Source: Cupriavidus pauculus
GTDB taxonomy: Bacteria; Pseudomonadota; Gammaproteobacteria; Burkholderiales; Burkholderiaceae
Assembly: GCF_002858765.1 (NCBI RefSeq)
Contig: NZ_PJRP01000012.1
Span: 62,001-126,000 of the forward strand
Length of the DNA: 64,000 nucleotides
Direction of reading: 5' to 3'
The notes under the pieces are model-generated. The model did no database searches, was not told where the DNA came from, and worked only from the letters and a program-made list of their open reading frames with translations. Within the stretch, counting starts at the first letter, position 1, and each line of letters starts with the position of its first letter. Below are positions 37,717-47,573 of this stretch, one piece after another. The position numbers were made by a program, and so were the translations under genes.

Positions 37717-38949
37717 ATGTTCAGGCAGCAAGCCCTGGCGCCCGACGCCACCGGACCGCTCGACGGCATCCGCATCCTCGACCTCTCCCGCCTGGTGGCG
37801 GGCAACACGCTGACCATGGCGCTGGCCGACCTGGGCGCCGATGTGCTCAAGGTGGAACCGGCCAGCGGCGACACGCTGCGCGACTGGAAGGTCAAGGACG
37901 TGCCCACCGCCTGGAAGGCGTACTGCCGCAACAAGCGCAGCCTGTGCCTGAACTTCCGGGCCGAAGGCGCCATCGACGTGATTCTCGACCTCGTGGCCCA
38001 CGCCGATGTGTTTGTCGAGAGCTTCAAGCCAGGCACGCTCGAAACCATGGGCCTGGGGCCCGACGTGCTGATGGCGCGCAACCCCCGGCTGGTGATCGTG
38101 CGCGTATCGGGGTGGGGCCAGGACGGCCCGTATTCGCATCGTCCCGGCTTCGGCACGCTGGTGGAAGGCATGTCCGGGTTTGCGTCGATGAACGGCTTTG
38201 CCGACCGCGAGCCGGTGCTGCCGCCGATCTACCTGGGCGACATGACCGCCGGCCTGTACGGCGCCATCGGCGTGCTCAGCGCCGTGCGCAACGTGGAAGT
38301 GCGCGGCGGCGTGGGCCAGGTCATCGACCTGCCGCTGCTCGATCCGATCTTCGCCATCCTGGGCGCGCAGGCGGCCAACTACCGGCTGACCGGCAAGGTC
38401 AAGCCGCGTACGGGCAGCCGGTCTACCAACAGCGCGCCGCGCAACGCCTACCAGACGGCCGATGGCAAGTGGGTGTGCCTGTCGGCGTCCACGCAGGCCA
38501 TGACCGAGCGGCTGTTCCGCGCCATCGGCCGGCCCGAGCTGATTACCGATCCACGCTTCGCCGCCAATGCCGAGCGCGTGAAGCACGCCGCGCTGCTGGA
38601 CGGCATCATCGGCGAATTCCTGGGCACGATGACCCAGCCCGATTGCGTCGCCTTCTTTGACAAGGCCGGCGTGACGATCGGGCCGATCTACGACATCTCT
38701 GACATCGAGCACGACCCGCATTTCCACGCGCGCGACATCGTGGTGGAAATCCCCGACGCCGAGATGGGCCAGATTCCGGTGCACAACATCTCGCCGCGAC
38801 TGGGTGGCACGCCGGGCGCCTTTCGGCGCGCGGCACCGGCGCTGGGCGAGCATTCGCTCGAAGCGCTGCGCGCGGCCGGGCTCGACGACGCACGTATTGC
38901 CGCGCTGCAGGCCGCCGGCGTGGTAATTGACGCCGGCAAGGACCAATGA
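37717..38949 (+). CDS. CaiB/BaiF (type III) CoA transferase
   Basis: The 410-residue protein has the class features: GPLDGIRILDLSRLVAGN at the N-terminus, VFVESFKPGTLETMGLG, VSGWGQDGPYSHRPGFG, and the catalytic aspartate in YLGDMTAGLYG, followed by the PRNAYQTADGKWVCLS stretch. It moves CoA between carboxylates, often from succinyl-CoA. The 3' end overlaps the cyclase gene by 4 bases (ATGATG/TGA at 38946-38949). It would activate an imported di- or tricarboxylate for cleavage by the CitE-like lyase downstream. Confidence 0.93.
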   Translation: MFRQQALAPDATGPLDGIRILDLSRLVAGNTLTMALADLGADVLKVEPASGDTLRDWKVKDVPTAWKAYCRNKRSLCLNFRAEGAIDVILDLVAHADVFVESFKPGTLETMGLGPDVLMARNPRLVIVRVSGWGQDGPYSHRPGFGTLVEGMSGFASMNGFADREPVLPPIYLGDMTAGLYGAIGVLSAVRNVEVRGGVGQVIDLPLLDPIFAILGAQAANYRLTGKVKPRTGSRSTNSAPRNAYQTADGKWVCLSASTQAMTERLFRAIGRPELITDPRFAANAERVKHAALLDGIIGEFLGTMTQPDCVAFFDKAGVTIGPIYDISDIEHDPHFHARDIVVEIPDAEMGQIPVHNISPRLGGTPGAFRRAAPALGEHSLEALRAAGLDDARIAALQAAGVVIDAGKDQ

Positions 38950-39965
38950 TGGCCGCCAACCCGCGCTGGAAGCACCGTCCTGAAGGATCCAACTGGGGCG
39001 ACTTCGGCCCCGACGACCAGCTTGGCCGCCTCAACCTGATCGGCCCCGCGCAAGTGCTGGCCGCGGTGCGTGAGGTGCGCGTGGGGCTGACGTTCTCGCT
39101 GAGCCTGCCGCTCGATGTGCCGCGCGCCGGCGTGCTGAACCCGCGCCGCCGTCCGCCCGTGCTGCATCCGTCGGAAAAGGACGGCCAGCGCGTGTTCAAT
39201 CGCCCGATGGCTGGCGATATACCGGGCGCCACAGACGTGATCAGCGACGACCACGTCACGCTGTCGCCGCAGTACTCCACGCAGTGGGATGCCCTGGGCC
39301 ACGTGAACTGCCTGTTCGATGCCGACGGCGACGGCCAGGCCGAAACGGTAGGCTACAACGGTTACTCGGTGGGCACCGGCAGCGCGGCCGATGGCACGTT
39401 TATCGGCGCGCAGGCGCTGTCGATTGCGCCGATGGCCGCGCGCGGCATCCAGGGGCGCGGCACGCTGGTGGACGTGCACCGGCATTTCGGCCCGGCGCGG
39501 TGCGCGGTGGGCTATGACGACCTGATGCGCGTGATCGAGGCCGACGGTGTGGACGTGCAGCGTGGCGACATCCTCTGCGTGCATACCGGACTGGCCGACA
39601 TGGCACTGCAACTGTCCGCCGCCGACGACCATACCGGCCTGCGCAACGCCTGCGCCGTGCTCGACGGCACCGACGCACGGCTGCTGCGCTGGATCGACGA
39701 AGCCGGCATCGCCGCCATCGCCGCCGACAACCACGCGGTGGAAGAGCGTCGTCACGCACTGCCGCCGGGCACCACCGGCCCGCTACTGCCGCTGCACGAG
39801 CTTTGCCTGGTCAAGCTCGGCATCCCGCTGGGCGAGATGTGGCACCTGACGCCGCTGGCCGCGTGGCTGCACCAGGCCGGGCGTGCCTCGTTCCTGCTGA
39901 CCGCTCCGCCGATGCACCTGCCGCGCGCGGTGGGATCGCCGGCCAACCCGATTGCCACGGTCTGA
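38946..39965 (+). CDS. Cyclase-family (kynurenine-formamidase-like) metal hydrolase
   Basis: The 339-residue protein belongs to the cyclase superfamily. The metal site segment is the variant TQWDALGHVN rather than the usual HxGTHxDxxxH of KynB, and later residues include DVHRHFG and AADNHAVEE. Members open lactones, imides or formamides. Translationally coupled to the CoA transferase through a 4-base overlap. In this pathway it could hydrolyse a cyclic ester or anhydride-like intermediate (inference). No signal peptide. Confidence 0.88.
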   Translation: MMAANPRWKHRPEGSNWGDFGPDDQLGRLNLIGPAQVLAAVREVRVGLTFSLSLPLDVPRAGVLNPRRRPPVLHPSEKDGQRVFNRPMAGDIPGATDVISDDHVTLSPQYSTQWDALGHVNCLFDADGDGQAETVGYNGYSVGTGSAADGTFIGAQALSIAPMAARGIQGRGTLVDVHRHFGPARCAVGYDDLMRVIEADGVDVQRGDILCVHTGLADMALQLSAADDHTGLRNACAVLDGTDARLLRWIDEAGIAAIAADNHAVEERRHALPPGTTGPLLPLHELCLVKLGIPLGEMWHLTPLAAWLHQAGRASFLLTAPPMHLPRAVGSPANPIATV

Positions 39966-40002
39966 CCGACCGCATCCATTCAAGAAAACAGGAGACCTGT
40001 CC

Positions 40003-40962
40003 ATGCATCCGACCTGCCGCAAACTGCTGGTCGCAGTGGCCGCCTGCGCGCCGCTGCTGGCCGCCGCAGCCTACCCCGACCGCCCGATCCGCATGATCGT
40101 GCCGTATTCCGCCGGCGGTGGCGCCGACAACACGGCGCGCGTGATCGCGCAGCGCATGAGCGCGTCGATGGGCCAGCAGGTGGTGATCGACAACCGTCCC
40201 GGCGCGGCCGGCGTGATCGGTGAGGAAGCGGTGGCCAAGGCCACGCCCGATGGCTACACGGTGCTGTACGACGCGTCGGCGTTCGCGGTGAATCCGAGCC
40301 TGCGCAAGATGTCGTTCGACCCGCTCAAGGAACTGGTGCCGATCTCGCTGGTGGCCACCGCGGCCAACATCCTGGTGGTGCCGCCCAACGCGCCGTATAA
40401 GACGGTCAAGGAATTCATCGCCTATGCCAAGGCCAACCCCGGCAAGCTGACGTTCGCGTCGGCAGGATCGGGCAGCGGGTCGCACCTGGCCGGCGAACTG
40501 CTCAACGCCAAGGCCGGCATCGACCTGCTGCACGTGCCGTACAAAGGCGGTGCACCGGCGCTGACCGACGTGATGGGCAACCAGGTATCGGCCTACTTCG
40601 GCAACGTGGCATCCACGCTGAACTATGCCAAGGGCGGCAAGCTCAAGGCGCTGGCGGTGACGTCGCTCAAGCGCAACCCAGGCTTGCCCGATACGCCGAC
40701 GCTGGCCGAAAGCGGCCTGCCCGATTTCGAGGTGCTGGAGTGGAACGGCGTGTGGGTGCCCAAGGGCACGCCGCCCGACGTGGTGGCGCGGCTGGCGAAG
40801 GAAGTGCAGGGCGCCGTGGCCGATCCGCACGTACAGGACAAGCTGCGCCAGATGGGCCTGGAGCCGGTGGGCAATTCGCCGCAGCAGTTCGGCAAGTTCG
40901 TGCAGGGCGAGGCGGCGCGCTGGGGCGCGCTGGTCAAGCAGCGCAATATCCGCGCCGAATGA
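40003..40962 (+). CDS. Bug-type periplasmic solute-binding protein
   Basis: The 319-residue protein has a signal (LLVAVAACAPLLAAAA) and Bug motifs: YPDRPIRMIVPYSAGGGADN, VIDNRPGAAGVIGEEAV and LLHVPYKGGAPALTDVMGN. ATG 40003 follows CAGGAGACC. It is the second solute receptor in the same operon, which may mean two related substrates or one uptake and one sensing role. Stop overlaps the potential ATG 40959 of the CitE gene. Confidence 0.93.
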   Translation: MHPTCRKLLVAVAACAPLLAAAAYPDRPIRMIVPYSAGGGADNTARVIAQRMSASMGQQVVIDNRPGAAGVIGEEAVAKATPDGYTVLYDASAFAVNPSLRKMSFDPLKELVPISLVATAANILVVPPNAPYKTVKEFIAYAKANPGKLTFASAGSGSGSHLAGELLNAKAGIDLLHVPYKGGAPALTDVMGNQVSAYFGNVASTLNYAKGGKLKALAVTSLKRNPGLPDTPTLAESGLPDFEVLEWNGVWVPKGTPPDVVARLAKEVQGAVADPHVQDKLRQMGLEPVGNSPQQFGKFVQGEAARWGALVKQRNIRAE

Positions 40963-40976
40963 AGGTGAGGGCGATC

Positions 40977-41843
40977 ATGCGCAGCAAACTGTTTGTACCG
41001 GGATCGCGCCCGGAGCTGTTCGACAAGGCGCTGGCCAGCGCGGCCGACGCCCTGTCGTTCGATCTCGAAGACGCCGTGGCCGAGCCGCGCAAGGCCGAGG
41101 CCCGCGCAGCGCTGCAGGACCTGCTGGCCTCGGGCCGTACGGCGGCATCGGGCAAGACCATCATCGTGCGCGTGAACGCGCCGGACACCACCCACTTCGC
41201 GCCCGACATCGTCGCCGTGGTGCGCAACGGGCTGCATCTGGTCAACGTGCCGAAGGTGGAGGAAGTCGAGCAGGTGCACCTGGCCGCCAGGGCCGTGGCG
41301 CTGGCCGAGGCCGCCAACGGCGTGACCACGCCCGTGAAGCTGCTGCTCAATATCGAATCGCCACGGGGACTGCGCAAGGCGCATGAACTGGCCGCCGCCG
41401 ATGCGCGCGTGGCGGGGCTGCAACTGGGCTACGCCGACCTGTTCGAGCCGGCCGGCATCCACCGGCGCGAAACGCTGGCCGTGGCGCAGACGATGTTCCA
41501 GATGCGCATGGCCGCCGCCGAAGCCGGGGTGTTTGCTTACGACGCGGCCTTCGCGGACGTGAAGGATGCCGATGGCTACCGTGCCGAAGCCGAGCTGGCG
41601 CGCCGCTTGGGGTATCTGGGCAAGAGCTGCATCCATCCGAGCCAGATCGCGCTGGCCAATCAGGTATTCCAGCCGACCGAAGCCGAGATCGCCGCCGCAC
41701 AACGGATCGTGGCGGCCGCCGACGAGGCCGACGCCAAAGGCATAGGGGCCTATCTGGTCGACGGCAAGATGGTGGACCGGCCGTTCGTGGACCGCGCCCG
41801 CGCCGTGCTGGCACAGGCGCGGACGATGGGCTGGGCCGGCTGA
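40977..41843 (+). CDS. CitE-like HpcH/HpaI aldolase/citrate lyase family protein
   Basis: The 288-residue TIM-barrel protein has the CitE signatures MRSKLFVPGSRPELFDKAL, SFDLEDAVAEPRKAEAR (metal and CoA binding), LLLNIESPRGLRKAHEL, and GYLGKSCIHPSQI near the C-terminus. Such enzymes cleave citramalyl-, malyl- or similar CoA esters into acetyl-CoA or pyruvate plus a second acid. Start chosen at ATG 40977 after GAAGGTGAGG; ATG 40959 overlaps the preceding stop and is possible. It completes an import, CoA activation, ring-opening, cleavage sequence. Confidence 0.92.
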   Translation: MRSKLFVPGSRPELFDKALASAADALSFDLEDAVAEPRKAEARAALQDLLASGRTAASGKTIIVRVNAPDTTHFAPDIVAVVRNGLHLVNVPKVEEVEQVHLAARAVALAEAANGVTTPVKLLLNIESPRGLRKAHELAAADARVAGLQLGYADLFEPAGIHRRETLAVAQTMFQMRMAAAEAGVFAYDAAFADVKDADGYRAEAELARRLGYLGKSCIHPSQIALANQVFQPTEAEIAAAQRIVAAADEADAKGIGAYLVDGKMVDRPFVDRARAVLAQARTMGWAG

Positions 41844-41875
41844 AGCGTGCCTGGCGTGTCGCGCGCCGATGGCGC

Positions 41876-42265
41876 TTACCGCGCCGCGGCGCTCGGCTTG
41901 CAATCCTTGACGTAGCCGGTGACACGGCCCTTGCTCAGCAGGGGCCGCCAGTCGCCGGCGCTGCGGATCTGCACGTCCGTGCCCTGCCGCGCGGCGCGCA
42001 GGTTGATCAGATACGAGTAGCCCGCATCGGCGCGATGGCCATAGCCCACGCGCACATCCACCTTGCCCGGTTCGGGGTAGGCCTCCACCGTGGCGTCATC
42101 GCCAAGCTTCTGCTTCAGGCACAGCACCAGGTCGCCCACGCTGGCGTCCGAATGGAGCGTGTTGCCATCCTGCGATTCGAGGTACTCCATGCTGCTGCCG
42201 CTGGCACAGGCCGCCAGCAGCGGCGTAACGATAGCCGCGATCAACAGTGGCCGAATTCCGATCAT
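41876..42265 (-). CDS. Small predicted lipoprotein, unknown function
   Basis: The 129-residue protein has a lipobox at PLLAAC after a hydrophobic signal (MIGIRPLLIAAIVT). The mature part contains VGDLVLCLKQKLGDD and YLINLRAARQGTDVQIRS and ends in KDCKPSAAAR; the two mature cysteines may form a disulfide. ATG 42265 is preferred; ATG 42316 is in frame. Family not recognised. The DUF2239 gene lies on the other strand and its operator region is only 140 bases away, so they might share control. Confidence 0.75.
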   Translation of the reverse strand: MIGIRPLLIAAIVTPLLAACASGSSMEYLESQDGNTLHSDASVGDLVLCLKQKLGDDATVEAYPEPGKVDVRVGYGHRADAGYSYLINLRAARQGTDVQIRSAGDWRPLLSKGRVTGYVKDCKPSAAAR

Positions 42266-42374
42266 TGAAAGTCCCGTAAAAAGTCGTCTGGAAAATCTGC
42301 CCTGCGATGCTGCCACGCGCGGCGTTTCGGGTCAAAATCGGACGCCTTGGTCTACCTTCCTGCGGCCGACAAAA

Positions 42375-42392
42375 ATATTACCCGGGTGTAAT
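42375..42392. promoter_or_regulatory. Operator 1 for the DUF2239 promoter
   Basis: ATATTACCCGGGTGTAAT, a dyad with a core TTACCCGGGT, just upstream of the -35 box. Related to the perfect palindrome at 42404. Confidence 0.7.
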
Positions 42393-42421
42393 TGACTGCC
42401 CTTATATTACCCGGGTAATAT
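42392..42421 (+). promoter_or_regulatory. Sigma-70-type promoter of the DUF2239 gene
   Basis: TTGACT (42392-42397), 18-base spacer, TAATAT (42416-42421). The -10 box forms the right end of the palindromic operator 2, so a bound repressor would cover it. Confidence 0.65.
42404..42421. promoter_or_regulatory. Operator 2 for the DUF2239 promoter, perfect 18-bp palindrome
   Basis: ATATTACCC followed by its exact complement GGGTAATAT, 29 bp centre to centre from operator 1 and overlapping the promoter spacer and -10 box. Confidence 0.78.
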
Positions 42422-42453
42422 GCTCCCATCTCAACCGGAGTCGGGAGACCCGC

Positions 42454-43068
42454 ATGGAAGACATCGAATCTTGTACCGCCTTTGCAGGCGAACGGCGGCT
42501 GGCGTCCGGCACGCCGGTGGCGGTGGCATTGGCCGTGGCGGCCGCGCTGCGCGCCGATCCGCATCAATCGATCCTGGCGTTTGGCGATGTCACGGGCCGG
42601 CAGGTGGATTTCGACCTGCGCGGCAGCGACGCCGATATCGCCGCGCGGCTGGCGCCGCCGGCTGCCGAGGAGGGCCCGGCCAGGAAGGGCGCCGGGCGGC
42701 CGAAGCTGGGCGTCGTGGCGCGTGAAGTCACGCTGCTGCCGCGCCATTGGGAATGGCTGGGCGAGCAATCGGGCGGGGCATCGGTGACGTTGCGCAAGCT
42801 GGTGGATGCGGCGCGCAAGGGGCAGGGCGTGGAGGGGGCGGAAGGCGCGAAATTGGCCGCCAACCGTGCCAAGGCGGCGGCGGACCGCTTCATGTCGACG
42901 ATGCTCGGCAACCAGCCCGGCTACGAGGAAGCGTCGCGCGCGCTATATGGCGGCGACCGGGACCGCTTCCTGGCGCTGTCCCAGACGTGGCCCGCCGACC
43001 TGCGCGACCACGCCCGCAAGCTGGCCGCGCCGGCCTTCGACGCCGATCAGCCGAACGTGAACGCGTAG
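42454..43068 (+). CDS. DUF2239 family protein with a ribbon-helix-helix-like segment
   Basis: The 204-residue protein is of unknown function. The N-terminal half (TAFAGERRLASGTPVAVALA ... GRQVDFDLRG) is conserved in DUF2239. Residues 81-121 read GRPKLGVVAREVTLLPRHWE then WLGEQSGGASVTLRKLVDAA, which fits strand - helix - helix of a ribbon-helix-helix DNA-binding fold (strand 88-95, helix A 97-105, helix B 109-121; inference). The ATG at 42454 follows GGGAG. Two palindromes and a promoter lie just upstream, suggesting autoregulation. It converges with dipZ, overlapping by 22 bases at the 3' ends. Confidence 0.85.
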   Translation: MEDIESCTAFAGERRLASGTPVAVALAVAAALRADPHQSILAFGDVTGRQVDFDLRGSDADIAARLAPPAAEEGPARKGAGRPKLGVVAREVTLLPRHWEWLGEQSGGASVTLRKLVDAARKGQGVEGAEGAKLAANRAKAAADRFMSTMLGNQPGYEEASRALYGGDRDRFLALSQTWPADLRDHARKLAAPAFDADQPNVNA

Positions 43069-44870
43069 GCCTGGGCGCCCGGGTCGAGGAAGCGGATCTC
43101 GAACGTGTGTTCACCGACTTCGCCCGCCTGGCGCACCAGCTGGTAAAGCCGCGTGGCGATGATCGCCCCGTTGCCGTTGGCGTCGATGTCGGCGCCATGG
43201 CTGTCGCCCGGCGCCTTGCCGTCGATGGTCACCACGAAGCGCACGGCGCGGCCATTGGCGGCCGGCCCCAGCACCAGGTGCAGGTCGCGGGCCTGGAAGC
43301 GGTAGCGGATGCTGCCGTCGGCGCGCTCCACGGTGGCGAATTCCGGCCCCACCGTCCATTGGCCTGCCAGTCCCCACTGATTCAGGCGCAGGTTGCCGTC
43401 CACGGCGTAGTTGCGCGGTGCGTCCGGACGGATGCCGCCCGGCGAGGCAAAGTTCGACGCCTGGTTGTAGCCCACATAGGTTTCGCCAGAGCGGACGTTG
43501 CGCAGGTCGGGGGCGGCCTGTGCGCCCTTGGCATCGGGCACCACCACATCGCGCGACGCCGACGGCTGGCCGGCTTCGGCCAGCAGCGTCTGGATCACAC
43601 GCTCGGATTGGGCGTAGTCACCCTCGCCAAACTGGTGGTGGCGGATATTGCCGCGCGCATCGACAAAGTAGGCCGCCGGCCAGTAATTGTTGTTGAAGGC
43701 GCGCCAGATGTTGTAGTCGCTGTCCACGGCCACCGGGAAGCCGATCTTGAAGTCGCCAATCGCGCGGCGCACGTTGTCCGGCTTCTTCTCGAACGCGAAC
43801 TCGGGCGTGTGCACGCCGATGACCTGCAGGCCGGGGTACTTGTCGGCCCAGGCGCGCAGGTAGGGCAGCGTGCGGATGCAGTTGATGCAGGAATACGTCC
43901 AGAAATAGACCAGCGTGACCTTGCCCTGCAACTGCTGGCGCGTGATCGGCGCGCCGTTCGGCGTGTTGAACCACTGGACGGCGCCATCGAGCGATGGCAA
44001 CTGGCCTTCCACCGGCAGGCGGTTGCCGACGCCATAGCCCTCATAGCCCGTGCCGTTGGCAGCCAGCAGCATGCCGGCGGCCGGCGCGCCGTCGTTGACT
44101 GCGGCAGCCGTGGTCGAACCCTCGCTGCCGGCCTGCGGCACGCGTGCCGATGCGTTGTGCAGCCGGTCGATCAGTGCCTGTTCCAGCCGGGCCGGGCCGC
44201 TGACGGACAGCCGCGCCAGGAAACCGGTATCGGCGCCAATGGCGATGGCGGCCACGCCGCCCAGCACGCCCACGCCCAGGCCGCGACGCAACCATTCGCC
44301 GGCCCCCATCGAACGCTTCATGGCCAGGAACAGGCGGCCGCCCAGGCCCAGCGCAGCGGCCAGCGACGTGGCCGCACCGGCTGCGTACGCCACCAGCAGC
44401 AGCGAGCTTTGCACGCTGGCGCCCTGCAGCGCGGCCGTGGTCAGCACGATGCCCAGGATCGGGCCGGCGCAGGGTGCCCAAAGCATGCCCGTGGCCACCC
44501 CGAGCAGCAGCGACGCCCACGGCGACGCCGTGCCGGCCGTGCCATCGCCAGCCAGCCGGTTGCCCAGCGCCACCACGGGCCGGGTCAGCGCGTCGGCCAG
44601 CCGGGGCACCAGCAGCGACACGCCGAACACCGCCAGCAGGGCCAAGGCGGCGTAGCGGCCGTATTCGTTGGCGCGTACCGCCCAGGCGCCGCCCACCGAC
44701 GCCAGCGTGGCCACCGCCGCGAAGGTCAGCGCCATGCCGGCCAGCATCGGCAGCCGCCCGCGCAGGAACGGCTGGCCGCTGCCGCTCAGCACGAACGGCA
44801 GCACGGGCAGGATGCACGGGCTCAGGATGGTCAGGGCACCGCCCAGGTAGGCAAGGATCAGCAGCGTCAT
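43047..44870 (-). CDS. dipZ: DipZ-type protein: CcdA-like membrane domain fused to a thioredoxin-like domain and a C-terminal beta domain
   Basis: The 607-residue protein brings reducing power from the cytoplasm to the periplasm. It has an N-terminal CcdA-type membrane domain with the two reactive cysteines in TILSPCILPVLPF (C19) and MLWAPCAGPIL (C134), then a TlpA-like domain with WTYSCINC (C328, C331), and a C-terminal beta-sandwich-like tail (GLAGQWTVGPEF, LHLVLGPAANGRAVRF). ATG 44870 follows AAAGGA. The thioredoxin domain is closely similar to the separate protein at 48761. Divergent from the two-component system at 45100. Confidence 0.92.
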   Translation of the reverse strand: MTLLILAYLGGALTILSPCILPVLPFVLSGSGQPFLRGRLPMLAGMALTFAAVATLASVGGAWAVRANEYGRYAALALLAVFGVSLLVPRLADALTRPVVALGNRLAGDGTAGTASPWASLLLGVATGMLWAPCAGPILGIVLTTAALQGASVQSSLLLVAYAAGAATSLAAALGLGGRLFLAMKRSMGAGEWLRRGLGVGVLGGVAAIAIGADTGFLARLSVSGPARLEQALIDRLHNASARVPQAGSEGSTTAAAVNDGAPAAGMLLAANGTGYEGYGVGNRLPVEGQLPSLDGAVQWFNTPNGAPITRQQLQGKVTLVYFWTYSCINCIRTLPYLRAWADKYPGLQVIGVHTPEFAFEKKPDNVRRAIGDFKIGFPVAVDSDYNIWRAFNNNYWPAAYFVDARGNIRHHQFGEGDYAQSERVIQTLLAEAGQPSASRDVVVPDAKGAQAAPDLRNVRSGETYVGYNQASNFASPGGIRPDAPRNYAVDGNLRLNQWGLAGQWTVGPEFATVERADGSIRYRFQARDLHLVLGPAANGRAVRFVVTIDGKAPGDSHGADIDANGNGAIIATRLYQLVRQAGEVGEHTFEIRFLDPGAQAYAFTFG

Positions 44871-45099
44871 GGTCGGGTTCCTTTCGGAAGGGATTTGGGG
44901 CCAGCCATCTGGCATGCCCCAATGAGACGCCCGTGATCTACCGTAAATGTGTCGCCAATCGGCAAAGTTGTATGGCTTTGTGGGGCGGCTGCCGCCAGAT
45001 ACATTGCGATACACGCGAAGGCGCGCGCGCCCATACAATCTCGCCAACAGACTGATTGTTCACATTTTTCCTAGAAATAGATTGCCAGGGGTGAAGCTG

Positions 45100-45839
<740 letters not shown>

Positions 45840-45843
<4 letters not shown>

Positions 45844-47144
45844 GCACTCGCCGCTGGCGCTGGCCCCATACCATGGGGTCGCGCCTGTTCCTGATCCTGC
45901 TGGCGGGCATGATCGTCGCGCACCTGATGTCGTTTGCCGTGCTGTTTTCGGAGCGATACGTGTCGGCGCGACAGGTCATGCTGGGCACGCTGGAGACCGA
46001 CGTGGCGACGTCGGTGGCGATCCTGGACCGGATTCCCGCCGCCGAGCGCCCGCAGTGGCTGCCGCGCGTGAACCGTGGCAACTACCAGTACATCCTGGGG
46101 CCGGGGTCGCCGGGGGTGCCGGAAATGACCGAGCGCGGGCGCGACATCGCCGAGCGGATCATGGAAGCCACCGGCACGCACTATCCGGTCACGGTCCAGT
46201 CGATTCCTGGCGACGGCAAGCAGCTTCAGGCGCATCTGACGCTGACCGACGGCAGCCCGCTGACCATCGACGTGCACCCGCGCATGACGCCTATCGCCGA
46301 GTGGCTGCCTTATGTGCTGGTGCTGCAGTTGCTGCTGCTGATCCTGTGCTGCTGGTTCGCCGTGCGCCTGTCGATCCGCCCGCTGGTGGCGCTGGCCGAT
46401 GCCGCCGATGCCCTCAATCCGAATACCCGGTCGCAGCCGCTGGACGAGCAGGGCCCGACGGAACTGGCGCAGGCGGCGCGAGCCTTCAACGCCATGCGCG
46501 ACCGCATTGCGCAATTTGTCGAAGAGCGCGTGCAGATCCTGTCCGCCATCTCGCATGACTTGCAGACACCCATCACGCGGATGAAGCTGCGCGCAGAAAT
46601 GGCCGAGGATTCGGAGGAAAAGCGCAAGCTGGTCAACGACCTGGCGGAAATCCAGACGCTGGTGCGGGAAGGGTTGGCCTACGCGCGCAGCAGTGGCGGC
46701 GATGGCGAGGAGGCGTCCCGCATCGACCTGGGATCGTTTGTCGAAAGCCTGGTTTATGACTACCAGGACACCGGCAAGGATGTATCGATCAGCGAGAACG
46801 CCGGCGGCGCCATCGTCATCCGCCGCAACGCACTGCGGCGCGTGCTGACCAACCTGATCGACAACGCCATCAAGTATGGCGGCGGGGCGGCCGAAATGGC
46901 CGTCCACCGCGAACGCGACGCCGTGGTCATATCGATCATGGACCGGGGGCCGGGCATCCCCGAAGACAAGCTCGAGGCCGTCTTGCAGCCGTTTGTGCGC
47001 CTGGAGGGCTCGCGCAACCGCGAGACCGGCGGCACGGGCCTGGGTCTGGCCATCGCGCACCAGCTTGCGACGGCCATCGGCGGCTCGCTGACGCTGCGCA
47101 ATCGGGAAGGTGGCGGCCTGGCTGCGGATATCCGGCTGGGCTGA
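45840..47144 (+). CDS. Sensor histidine kinase
   Basis: The 434-residue membrane kinase starts at GTG 45840, overlapping the regulator stop (GTGA). TM1 is about residues 15-36, a periplasmic sensing loop of about 120 residues follows, TM2 about 156-176, then a HAMP domain, a HisKA box with the phospho-acceptor H239 in AISHDLQTPITRMK, and an ATPase domain with DNAIKYGG, DRGPGIPEDKL and GGTGLGLAI. The medium-sized periplasmic loop resembles EnvZ-type sensors. The signal is unknown; redox or envelope stress fits the neighbours. Confidence 0.94.
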
Positions 47145-47180
47145 GTTTTTCGCGACCGATTCTGGCGACCATGGTTTGCT

Positions 47181-47220
47181 CCCCTCTCCCGCCGTGCGGG
47201 AGCGGGGCCGGGGGAGAGGG
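47181..47220. repeat. CTCTCCC palindromic repeat, copy 1
   Basis: CCCTCTCCC and GGGAGAGGG arms around a GC-rich loop of about 22 bases, directly after the kinase gene. Possibly a REP-like element or terminator. Confidence 0.55.
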
Positions 47221-47284
47221 CCGGCGGTTCCAATCGCGAACCGTTGGCAAACAGGGCCTCCACGCCCTTTCTCCCATCCCCCAA

Positions 47285-47310
47285 CCCCTCTCCCACGCCC
47301 GGGAGAGGGG
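47285..47310. repeat. CTCTCCC palindromic repeat, copy 2
   Basis: CCCCTCTCCC and GGGAGAGGGG, perfect 10-bp arms around a 6-base loop; same core as the copies at 47181 and 30772. Confidence 0.6.
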
Positions 47311-47573
47311 GAGTGCATCAGGATGCACATCCATCCTTCTATCCCCCTCCGTCGTCCCCGCCTCCCTGCAGGCGCCTTCCCTTTTTGTACGCCTTTGTAT
47401 CAGGCCGCCGCGACGATACGTGCCCTGACAGAACGGCCGCCAAGTCGCTACGGGCGCGATACGTGGGCCGCCTTAAATACGGTCCATGGCAGCGCGACGC
47501 ACAAACGACAAAGCGAAAACGCTGCCACGGCAATCCACCGAATCGACCGCATACCACTGAAAAGGAAACCATC

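Larger units (their letters stand above)
47145..47573. other. Intergenic region with palindromic repeats upstream of the first repeat-protein gene
   Basis: About 430 bases. The first half holds two CTCTCCC palindromes (listed separately). The second half (47380-47573) is promoter and leader; the last 40 bases before ATG 47574 resemble the leader of ohr at 48209-48265. No gene supported. Confidence 0.5.
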
